Source: Clostridia bacterium (GTDB lineage Bacteria > Bacillota > Clostridia > Oscillospirales > UBA644). Taken from it: a stretch of DNA of 10,031 nucleotides. The notes below the pieces were generated by a model that was given only the letters and a program-made list of their open reading frames with translations, had not been told where the DNA came from and searched no databases. Made by a program: the position numbers and the translations under genes. Shown one piece after another: positions 1-6,321 of the stretch (position 1 is the first letter of the stretch; each line of letters begins with the position of its first letter). The DNA lies in assembly GCA_017424085.1 (NCBI GenBank), contig JAFPBP010000064.1:1-10031 (forward strand), written 5' to 3'.

Positions 1-60
1 AGAGATCAGAATCAGCCATAAATTGACCGAAACGATATCCAGGGTTTGCATTGCAAGCAT
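1..60 (-). CDS. atpF: ATP synthase F0 subunit b, N-terminal fragment
   Basis: Only the first 20 codons lie in the window; the gene runs off the left edge. The visible peptide starts MLAMQTLDIVSVNLWLILIS, the short polar start followed by the opening of the single N-terminal membrane helix seen in clostridial b subunits (a D-I-V-S-x-N-L-W lead-in is common there). Subunit b forms the peripheral stalk that holds F1 against the membrane a subunit. The ATG at 60-58 is preceded by GGAG eight bases upstream and lies 30 bases after the atpE stop, so it is translated from the same operon. The assignment rests mainly on position directly after atpE plus this N-terminal match; the rest of the protein cannot be checked here. 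Confidence 0.85.
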   Translation of the reverse strand, partial: MLAMQTLDIVSVNLWLILIS

Positions 61-90
61 TTCATTCACTCCGTATTATGATCCGATTCC

Positions 91-375
91 TTACAGAAGG
101 GATTTCAGCATATTGACCATGGTAATGGGAGCAACGAAGATCAGAAGGATGGCAATGACCAGAGAATAAATACCGGTGGTTTCGGCAACGGCACAGCCCA
201 TGATCATCGTGGAAGTAACGGCGCTTTTGCTTTCGGGCTGACGACCGATGGCTTCGCAGGCGTTGGCAACCGCATGACCTTCACCGATACCGGGGCCGAT
301 GGCTCCGATGCCCATACAAATACCCGCGCCCAGAGCGCAGCAACCGAGAATGATACCGACAGCAAGTTCTAACAT
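91..375 (-). CDS. atpE: ATP synthase F0 subunit c, two-carboxylate Na+-type
   Basis: This 94-residue hydrophobic hairpin is the rotor c subunit of F-type ATP synthase. Helix 1 spans about residues 4-40 with a Gly/Ala-rich stretch (GAGICMGIGAIGPGIG). The polar loop contains the invariant R45-Q46-P47. Helix 2 (about 53-90) holds the ion-binding carboxylate E65 in the segment VAETTGIYSLVIA. V63, E65, T66, T67 and Y70 match the sodium-coordinating pattern of Ilyobacter/Fusobacterium-type rotors, and helix 1 has a second carboxylate, E32, where Ilyobacter has Gln32. By family knowledge this points to Na+ rather than H+ coupling, though ion specificity is inferred. The ATG at 375-373 has GGAGG eight bases upstream. 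The gene lies 15 bases after atpB and 30 before atpF. Confidence 0.97.
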   Translation of the reverse strand: MLELAVGIILGCCALGAGICMGIGAIGPGIGEGHAVANACEAIGRQPESKSAVTSTMIMGCAVAETTGIYSLVIAILLIFVAPITMVNMLKSLL

Positions 376-390
376 AATAAAGTCCTCCGT

Positions 391-1311
391 TTATTTGCTT
401 TTTTTAATTTCTTTTTTCTTTTGTTTTTCGGCGTTTTTCTGCAGGCGGCGTTGATAATCCTCCTCAGAAAAGCCGTTGGACACGTTCAGCATGGTCAGCA
501 TGGCGAAGATAAACGCCTGCAGGCATCCGCTGAAGATGTCGAAATAAAGGCTCAGCACGGCGGGAATGCCGATGCGAAGCAGGGGGATCTCCCCCAAGAA
601 ACCGGGAAGCCAGCCAAGAAGCAGGTTGGACGCGCCGGTCAGCGCCGCCCCGATCAGAACCGCAATGACCGATCCCGAAAGCACGTTTCCGTAATGACGG
701 AAGGTCATGGAGACGGGGGTTGCGATCTCGCCGAGGATGTTCAGGGGAAGCAGGATGGGAATGGGCTCCAAAAAGCCCTTCACGTAGCTCCAAAGCCCGC
801 CCTTGAGCTTGTAATAAGTAATCAGGATGAAAACCAGGATCGCCCACCCGCCGACGATGTTCAGATCGGACGTGGGCGGGAACAGCCCCAAAAGGGAAAG
901 CAGGCTGGACACACCCGAGATCGCCATGATAGCGGCGATGAAGGGGGCAAAGCCCGAAAAGAAGGGACCCATATTATCCAGCACCAGATTCCGACAGGTC
1001 TCCACGATCCATTCCGCCACCAGCTGACGCTTGGTGTTGGGGCGGACGGCAATGCCGTGGGTCAGAAAGAGGCAGAAGAACAGGATGAACAGGACCACAG
1101 CCACAGAGTTGATCTGCGCCTCGGTGATGGGCAGGTCCTGAAGAGGCATGGGGATGGTGAAATACACCAGCGCACCCGAAATGGAGATCCCCTCCGTAGG
1201 CGGCGCAAACAGGATCTTCAAAACGATGATCCCCACCAGCGGAAGCACCGCCAGGGCGATCAGAAGCCAATCCACCACCTTGAAGCGGAGGCTTTTACAA
1301 TCCAAGATCAA
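391..1311 (-). CDS. atpB: ATP synthase F0 subunit a
   Basis: This membrane protein of about 306 residues is the stator a subunit that forms the ion half-channels next to the c ring. Hydrophobic segments are visible near residues 14-35, 67-88, 122-145, 151-167, 185-225 and 245-276. The essential arginine is R205 in SMTFRHYGN, matching the LRLFGN-type motif around E. coli Arg210. Q265 in the last helix (SGCLQAFIFAML) corresponds to the conserved Gln252 region. The lysine-rich tail (about 283-306) is cytoplasmic. There is no ATG near the start. The open frame begins with TTG at 1311-1309, which overlaps the atpI stop TGA. A second in-frame TTG (1305-1303) sits nine bases after the AGGGGG element, a better Shine-Dalgarno spacing, so the start may be two codons later. 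Initiation is probably coupled to atpI. Confidence 0.96.
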   Translation of the reverse strand: MILDCKSLRFKVVDWLLIALAVLPLVGIIVLKILFAPPTEGISISGALVYFTIPMPLQDLPITEAQINSVAVVLFILFFCLFLTHGIAVRPNTKRQLVAEWIVETCRNLVLDNMGPFFSGFAPFIAAIMAISGVSSLLSLLGLFPPTSDLNIVGGWAILVFILITYYKLKGGLWSYVKGFLEPIPILLPLNILGEIATPVSMTFRHYGNVLSGSVIAVLIGAALTGASNLLLGWLPGFLGEIPLLRIGIPAVLSLYFDIFSGCLQAFIFAMLTMLNVSNGFSEEDYQRRLQKNAEKQKKKEIKKSK

Positions 1312-1709
1312 GCACCCCCTTCTTCATCCATCCCGCCGAAGCGAGGACGGAAGAACAACCCGATCCGAGGAAAGAGCAGGGGAACCACCGACGCCACCGA
1401 ATGAAACCACGGCACCACGACACCGACGACCACCAGGATCATCAGCAGCAGAAACCTGAGACTGTGGGACGTGCGGATCACCTTTTTTGCCTCTGCAGGA
1501 TCCTCCTTAGCAACGGCGATCTGAACGCCGATGCCCAACAGAAAGAAATTCAGGATCGCTGCAAAGGAGCCGTAGAGGCTTCCCCACAGAACCGACAGAT
1601 CCCATTTCCCCAAAAGAAGGAAGACCGCAACCATCAAGGCGCTCAGAATCAGCACCCAGACCGCCACGTAGATCGTTTCCTTTACAACGGTTTGGTCTAT
1701 TTTTTTCAT
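1308..1709 (-). CDS. atpI: ATP synthase subunit I-like membrane protein
   Basis: A 133-residue protein with four probable membrane helices (about residues 13-33, 41-63, 84-103 and 105-117) and a short charged loop (KEDPAEAKKVIR) in the middle. It occupies the first position of the atp operon, where AtpI-type proteins sit; these are thought to help assemble the c ring or supply Mg2+. Sequence conservation in this family is low, so the name depends as much on position as on topology. The ATG at 1709-1707 follows AGGAGA by six bases. The C-terminal 20 residues are polar and end GGMDEEGGA; their last codons form the atpB Shine-Dalgarno, and the TGA stop overlaps the atpB TTG start. It is the first gene after the consensus promoter at 1784-1812. 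Confidence 0.75.
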   Translation of the reverse strand: MKKIDQTVVKETIYVAVWVLILSALMVAVFLLLGKWDLSVLWGSLYGSFAAILNFFLLGIGVQIAVAKEDPAEAKKVIRTSHSLRFLLLMILVVVGVVVPWFHSVASVVPLLFPRIGLFFRPRFGGMDEEGGA

Positions 1710-1766
1710 AGATACTCTCCTACGTACGAAGCGAGAGGGAAGGGTTTTCGCCTCTCTGCGTATTGC

Positions 1767-1781
1767 ACGATACTATATCGT
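1767..1781. promoter_or_regulatory. 15-bp inverted repeat at the atp transcription start
   Basis: The sequence ACGATA-TAG-TATCGT (minus-strand reading) is a perfect 6-base inverted repeat with a 3-base centre. It begins two bases after the -10 box of the atp promoter, so it covers the predicted +1. It could be an operator half-site pair or a hairpin at the very 5' end of the transcript. The sequence shows the symmetry only; the function is inference. Confidence 0.4.
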
Positions 1782-1783
1782 AA

Positions 1784-1812
1784 ATTATACCACTTTTTCG
1801 CAACGATGTCAA
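1784..1812 (-). promoter_or_regulatory. Consensus sigma-A promoter of the atp operon
   Basis: Minus-strand TTGACA (1812-1807) and TATAAT (1789-1784) are separated by exactly 17 bases, a perfect match to the housekeeping sigma consensus. The predicted start is near 1777, giving a 5' leader of about 68 bases before the atpI ATG. It lies downstream of the terminator of the preceding operon, so the ATP synthase genes have their own strong, probably constitutive, promoter. Confidence 0.92.
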
Positions 1813-1855
1813 TGCTTTTCCCGAAACTCCCATGAAAAAACCTCTTTTTTTTCTC

Positions 1856-1895
1856 AAAAAAAACGGGACAGAGAGATCGAAACGCACTCTGTCCC
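1856..1895 (-). terminator. Rho-independent terminator after the HAD gene
   Basis: On the minus strand GGGACAGAG (1895-1887) pairs perfectly with CTCTGTCCC (1873-1865) around a 13-base loop, followed by G and eight T (1863-1856). It begins 24 bases after the HAD stop codon and closes the five-gene operon. The T8 run is followed by GAG and A8, which forms a further A/T inverted repeat. Confidence 0.93.
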
Positions 1896-1919
1896 ATCGG
1901 GCACGTATTTTGAATTGAC

Positions 1920-2525
1920 TCAGAGGATTCCCCGCTCTTGCAGATAGGCGCGGAGATCGGCGGGAGAGGGGAAGATATACCCCTCCATTCCGATGGACTC
2001 CGCCCCTGCCACGTTGCAGGCGAGGTCATCCACAAACAAGGTCTCCTCAGGCTTAATGCCCAAGATCTCAGCCGCATGACGGAAGGTGTCGGGATGGGGC
2101 TTTTTCCGTTGGGTCTGATAGGAGATCACCAGTCCATCCAGCTTCTTCAGCGCAGGAACGCGATCGGGCATAACCTCAAACCGTTTGGGAAAATCGGAGA
2201 GCAGATAACAGGGATACCCCTTTTCATGCAGGGCATCCACGATCTCCTCCATTCCCGCCATGGGAGGAAGCCCCTCGTGCCAGGTCTCGACAAACGATTC
2301 CACGTAACCGTGAAAACGCTCCGGCAAAAGCTGCTTCAATCGAACCAAAAGCTCTCTATCGTCCACCATTCCCCGATCGTAATCGTGCCACGGGGAAGCG
2401 GGAGACCATATGGTGCGGATCATTTCCGCGGCGATCGAAGCGTCGCCCGTAAACCGTTGCAGGTTCTCCACGTGCTTGGTTTCGGTAAAAACGCCGCCGC
2501 AGTCAAATAAAATCTGTCGAATCAT
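1920..2525 (-). CDS. HAD-family phosphatase (YihX-like, subfamily IA)
   Basis: A 201-residue cytoplasmic HAD hydrolase. Motif I is FDCGGVF with nucleophile D8, motif II is LLSDFP (S110), the motif III lysine is K141 or K142 in RKKPHPDTF, and motif IV is FVDDLACNV (D166-D167). The alpha-helical cap lies between residues 15 and 90, as in subfamily IA variant 3. The residue two after the nucleophile is Gly instead of Asp, as in YihX-type glucose-1-phosphate phosphatases, so a sugar-phosphate or similar small phosphate monoester is a reasonable substrate guess, not shown by the sequence. ATG at 2525-2523 has GGGAGG six bases upstream. It is the last gene of the operon, 18 bases after the oxidoreductase stop, with the terminator just downstream. 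Confidence 0.9.
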   Translation of the reverse strand: MIRQILFDCGGVFTETKHVENLQRFTGDASIAAEMIRTIWSPASPWHDYDRGMVDDRELLVRLKQLLPERFHGYVESFVETWHEGLPPMAGMEEIVDALHEKGYPCYLLSDFPKRFEVMPDRVPALKKLDGLVISYQTQRKKPHPDTFRHAAEILGIKPEETLFVDDLACNVAGAESIGMEGYIFPSPADLRAYLQERGIL

Positions 2526-2543
2526 AGCAAGCCTCCCGAGCTG

Positions 2544-3758
2544 TTACAGGTCGCAAACGTCCTTGCGGGGACGGCGGAACCAGGCACCGTTGGTGAAGTC
2601 GGGCATGGCTTGGGGTGCGCCGCCCTGCTGAATGGAGATCTCGGACAGGACCGAGACCGCCTGCCAGGTGGCGCCGTCGTACACGTCAATGGGGACGTCG
2701 GTATGATTCATCACAGCATCCACGAAGGATTTATACGCCAGCCAGTCCATCCCACCGTGACCTGCGGCGAGGGCTTCAGGAGAAACATCCTTCCAGCAGG
2801 AGGGAAGATACTCCGCCTCGTAGGAACGGGCATTGTTCAAGGTTGCCGCATGATATTCCGACGGCTCCCAGTATTCCTTCTGTCCGTCCAAAAAGACGCT
2901 GTTGGTCTCCTGCGAATAGGACCCCTTTGTCCCGCGCACAGTGAACTGACGGCTGTAGCTTCGGGGCAGAGAGGTATCCAGCGTGAGAACGATGGTCTCC
3001 CCGCGGGCGCAGGTGAGAATGGTGGTGACGATATCCCCCTGCTTGAACCTCGCCTGCTTCATTTCCTCGGTGGCGTCGGAGCGCGTTTTGATATACTCCT
3101 CCAGTCCCACCGCCTTGGACGAAACCGACGAAACCGAAACGATGCGGTTGCCGCGGTTGATATCCAGAAGCTTGGCGATGGGCCCCAGTTCATGGGTGGG
3201 ATAATTTTCACAGCAGCGATTTACGTAGTTATCGAACCGATAGTGGCGATTCACGTGACCGTAGGCGATCTCATGGCGCAGATCGTGAGCATAGGCACCC
3301 GAGCAGTGAACCACCGTACCAAACAGGTTTCGGCGAGCCATGGAGGTGGCAAGCAGCTCGTCCTTGCCCCAGCAGCAGTTTTCCACGAACATGTAAGGAG
3401 TGCCCGTAATCTCCTGCGTACGCACCAGATTATGGCAATTTTCCAGAGAATACTCGCATCCCACCTCAGATGCCACGGGAATTCCCTTCCGCATGGAATA
3501 GATGGCAATTTCCGCATGGGTGCTCCAATCGGTAAAGACGAAGGCTGCCCCCAAGCCCTTGGTGTTCAGCGCTTCCTTGTAATCGGTATATCCCTTTGCA
3601 TCGAATCCCGCTTCCCGCAAAATCTCCAGCGTTTGAGAGACCCGATCCTCATAACGGTCACAGACTGCAACGATGCGAACATCGCTGTTTTTCAGAAGAA
3701 CGCCGCGGATCAAGCCCCGCCCCCGACCTCCAAGTCCGATTACACACACGTTCAGCAT
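2544..3758 (-). CDS. Gfo/Idh/MocA-fold protein with GH109-like signatures
   Basis: A 404-residue protein with an N-terminal NAD(P)-binding Rossmann fold (GLGGRGRG, residues 8-15; acidic D34 at the end of the second strand) and a C-terminal alpha/beta domain. The usual Gfo/Idh E-K-P lysine motif is absent and reads ASEVG (96-100). Several blocks resemble GH109, the NAD-dependent alpha-N-acetylgalactosaminidase family: ENCCWGKDELL (126-136), GAYAHDLRHE (154-163), ENYPTHELGP (184-193) and GHGGMDWL (333-340). H189 in YPTH aligns with the histidine implicated in GH109 catalysis; the following residue is Glu instead of the usual Gly. No signal peptide. ATG at 3758-3756 has GGAGGA seven bases upstream. 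It could be a glycosidase using bound NAD+ or an ordinary sugar dehydrogenase; the family placement is firmer than the reaction. Confidence 0.85.
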   Translation of the reverse strand: MLNVCVIGLGGRGRGLIRGVLLKNSDVRIVAVCDRYEDRVSQTLEILREAGFDAKGYTDYKEALNTKGLGAAFVFTDWSTHAEIAIYSMRKGIPVASEVGCEYSLENCHNLVRTQEITGTPYMFVENCCWGKDELLATSMARRNLFGTVVHCSGAYAHDLRHEIAYGHVNRHYRFDNYVNRCCENYPTHELGPIAKLLDINRGNRIVSVSSVSSKAVGLEEYIKTRSDATEEMKQARFKQGDIVTTILTCARGETIVLTLDTSLPRSYSRQFTVRGTKGSYSQETNSVFLDGQKEYWEPSEYHAATLNNARSYEAEYLPSCWKDVSPEALAAGHGGMDWLAYKSFVDAVMNHTDVPIDVYDGATWQAVSVLSEISIQQGGAPQAMPDFTNGAWFRRPRKDVCDL

Positions 3759-3774
3759 AATAAATTCCTCCGAA

Positions 3775-4557
3775 TTATTTCATTTCGTCTCTCAGGCGAA
3801 CTCCTACGTCAGGATAGTCGGTCATGATCACATCCACGCCCTGCTCCAGCAGATAGCGGATGTCATCTTCTCCGTTTACCGTCCAGGGGTGCACGCGAAT
3901 CCCCTTCTCGTGACACTTTTTCACGTAGTCCTCGGTAACCTTGATCACCTCGAAAAGGGGATGCACCGCAGGAGCCCCGATGTCAACGCAATAATTCCAC
4001 GGGTTGAGAAGGTTCCACGTATACAGAGGCGCAATGAATGCCCCGGGGATCTCGTCCTGCACCCGCTTGATCTGATAGTGATTGAAGGAGGAATAAATGA
4101 TCTTATCCCGCATTCCGTGACGGACTGCAATCTTGTCGCACGCCGCAACGATGGCGGGGTCGGCAGCCTTGATCTCCACGTTTACGATCATATCCCAAGG
4201 CGCCACGAGATCGTAGACCTCGTCCAGCGTGGGCATACGAAAGCCCTTCTTCTCGCCCTTGTAAAAGCCGCATCCCACGTCCAGAGCCTTCAGCTCCGCC
4301 AGCGTGCGTTCCGCCACGGGTCCCGTCGCCTCGGTCATACCGTCCAGCTTGGTTTCGTGGCACACCACCACCGCACCGTCGGCACTGAAGCGAACGTCCA
4401 GCTCAACGCCCTCCGCGCCCATTTTATGGGCAAGCTCAAACGCCTCCAGAGTATTGTCGGGCAGATACGCCCGTGCCCCACGATGAGCAAAAATAAGAGT
4501 CTTTTCCGGTAACGGTTTCATTCGTATTCGATCCTTTCCTGCGTTGATTTCAGACAT
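3775..4557 (-). CDS. Glycerophosphodiester phosphodiesterase
   Basis: A 260-residue cytoplasmic GDPD-type TIM barrel that would hydrolyse glycerophosphodiesters to sn-glycerol-3-phosphate and an alcohol. Hallmarks are HRG (25-27), PDNTLEAF (33-40, PENT in most members), E52 and D54 in VELDV, H67 in VVCHE (HD is more usual), and E128/K130 in NVEIK. The C-terminal strands WTVNGEDDIRYLLEQGVDVIMTDYP are typical of the family. No signal peptide, unlike periplasmic GlpQ. The start is ambiguous. ATG 4557 gives an N-terminal extension with a weak AGG site. ATG 4521 (248 residues) places HRG near residue 13, as is common, and follows AGGAAAGGA with a rather long 10-base spacing. The gene begins 13 bases after the DUF4091 stop. 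Confidence 0.93.
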   Translation of the reverse strand: MSEINAGKDRIRMKPLPEKTLIFAHRGARAYLPDNTLEAFELAHKMGAEGVELDVRFSADGAVVVCHETKLDGMTEATGPVAERTLAELKALDVGCGFYKGEKKGFRMPTLDEVYDLVAPWDMIVNVEIKAADPAIVAACDKIAVRHGMRDKIIYSSFNHYQIKRVQDEIPGAFIAPLYTWNLLNPWNYCVDIGAPAVHPLFEVIKVTEDYVKKCHEKGIRVHPWTVNGEDDIRYLLEQGVDVIMTDYPDVGVRLRDEMK

Positions 4558-4570
4558 GAAACGACCTGTC

Positions 4571-6307
4571 TTATTTGCTCAAACGCGCAAGCACGTTCTT
4601 CTTCATTTCATTGTAATCGTTCCAATCGCAGGAGAAGGGCGCATCGTCTCGCATAAAGTCAACGTCCCCACCCACGGCACTGCGCTTCCGCGCAAGGTCC
4701 GCAAGATCGTCAAATCTCAGAATGCCCTTCAGCGCCTCATCCACAGCGGCGGGATCGATCTGCTGCAGCGCACGGAGAAGCTCGTAATCCGCAATTCCCC
4801 GCTGCAGGTTCTTATACCGCAAAGACAGCAGGACCTTTCCGTTTGCCGCAGGGTAAACAAAATTCACGTCCCCCGTACCGAAGGCGCTGTAGCGGATGTC
4901 GTCGCGGGGATGATCGGGATAGAGACAGTAATTCCAGCGCAAAAAACCGTCCAGCTTCAGATATGCGGTCATAGGCCCGATGACACGATTGTCGGTCAAG
5001 GGGTTGGAAATGCAGTTATTGGGAGCATGATGATAGCCGCAGACGTACCAGAGGATCTTCTTTCCCTCAATCCCCTTGTGCGCAATCAGACGGTCGTATT
5101 CCGCCGTCACGCACCCGAGATAGGGAGCGGCGGTGTCGATGATCTCACCGAACTCCTCGATGAATTCCGCATGATTGATGGCGGTGGAGCATTGGAAGGA
5201 GGGAGCGACCTCCCGCAACAGAGCGAGGCTTGCCCGATAGCGGTCCACGTCAGCAGGCTCGTCGGCACCGATGCGGACCCGTCCGATCTGCTCAGTCTCG
5301 ATGAAATAGGTCTCCAGAGCCTTCACGTAAGCCAGGATCTCCTCCCGCTTACGCAGATATTTCAGACAGCCGTCCGCCTCGTCCAGATACCGCAAAACGA
5401 TATTTTCGGGATAATCGTCGCACAGAGGCGTGGGGATCAGCTTCTGCCAAACGTTCACAAGACCGAAGATCTCAATATCCCCCGTAATGCCCGCTTCGGT
5501 GCAAAGATCGATGTAGCGCTGCATTTTGGAATAATCGTAGACGAAGGTTCCGTCGGCTTTTTTGGTGATGCCGATGATGGAATATTCGTAAAGATTTCCC
5601 CCGTGCTCCCGATCGGCAGAGCAGGACTGCCCGCCCCAGGGAATCTCACCGGCACACAGAGTAACGGATTTCTGCCCCAAGGCGGCGATCGACGCCACGT
5701 ACTCCTTCAGAACGGCGAAATGCTCGTCGCTCCAGAGCTTCACGTCGTGATGACGCGCCACGGAGGACAAATGCTGCCACAGATTCAGATAGAACTTCCA
5801 ATCCTTGGGGTCGGCAAGGCAATACTTGCTGACGGTCAGGGGGATCTCTTGGGTCATGACCACCGTTTCATCCTGTCCGTAGAAGGAACGATAAACGGTG
5901 ACGGTAACCGTATACTCTCCTGCCTCGGCGTCGGCGGGAACCGACAGATCCACCCAAAGAGCGGAGGGAAGATTTGCCCGACTTTCCAGAACGTCCTGCG
6001 TCAGAAGCACGTCCGCCTTCTCCACGTCGTCCTGATCGGTCATCAAGCCTTCCAAATAAACCTTAGACTCAAAAGGAGCCTTGACCGCAACGCGGATGCG
6101 CTCGTGGGTTCCGCGCAGACGGGATTTGGTAGAGAACCATTCGTTCTGCCCTGCGGTAACGCTGTACTGATGATCGGATTGGACCACCACCTGAAACGCG
6201 GCGGTATCGTTGCGGGCGGCAACGAGCCCCGTCAGCGCGGGGACGGGAACATCCTTGCGATCCATACGGATCCGATAGGCTTCATTGGTAACAAATGCTG
6301 TAATCAT
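4571..6307 (-). CDS. DUF4091 / GH123-like glycoside hydrolase
   Basis: A 578-residue protein with an N-terminal beta-sandwich (about 1-165) and a catalytic TIM-barrel-like region (about 165-515), the architecture of DUF4091/GH123 proteins. The barrel contains RIGADEPADVD, with adjacent D349-E350. GH123 beta-N-acetylgalactosaminidases use an Asp-Glu pair in substrate-assisted catalysis, so these are candidate catalytic residues. A later block (ILWYVCGYHHAPNNCISNPL, 418-437), then GFLRWNYCLYP (454-464) and LQRGIADYELLRAL (501-514), match the terminal part of DUF4091 domains. No signal peptide or membrane anchor is visible, which is unusual for a polymer-degrading enzyme and suggests imported oligosaccharides. 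ATG 6307-6305 has GGAGGG seven bases upstream, directly after the PHP stop. Substrate is not proven. Confidence 0.85.
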   Translation of the reverse strand: MITAFVTNEAYRIRMDRKDVPVPALTGLVAARNDTAAFQVVVQSDHQYSVTAGQNEWFSTKSRLRGTHERIRVAVKAPFESKVYLEGLMTDQDDVEKADVLLTQDVLESRANLPSALWVDLSVPADAEAGEYTVTVTVYRSFYGQDETVVMTQEIPLTVSKYCLADPKDWKFYLNLWQHLSSVARHHDVKLWSDEHFAVLKEYVASIAALGQKSVTLCAGEIPWGGQSCSADREHGGNLYEYSIIGITKKADGTFVYDYSKMQRYIDLCTEAGITGDIEIFGLVNVWQKLIPTPLCDDYPENIVLRYLDEADGCLKYLRKREEILAYVKALETYFIETEQIGRVRIGADEPADVDRYRASLALLREVAPSFQCSTAINHAEFIEEFGEIIDTAAPYLGCVTAEYDRLIAHKGIEGKKILWYVCGYHHAPNNCISNPLTDNRVIGPMTAYLKLDGFLRWNYCLYPDHPRDDIRYSAFGTGDVNFVYPAANGKVLLSLRYKNLQRGIADYELLRALQQIDPAAVDEALKGILRFDDLADLARKRSAVGGDVDFMRDDAPFSCDWNDYNEMKKNVLARLSK

Positions 6308-6321
6308 ATCATATCCCTCCG

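Noticed and set aside
1706..2077. Minus-strand frame of 123 codons spanning the HAD end, the terminator and the atp leader
   Set aside because: It crosses a strong terminator and a consensus promoter and overlaps HAD in another frame.
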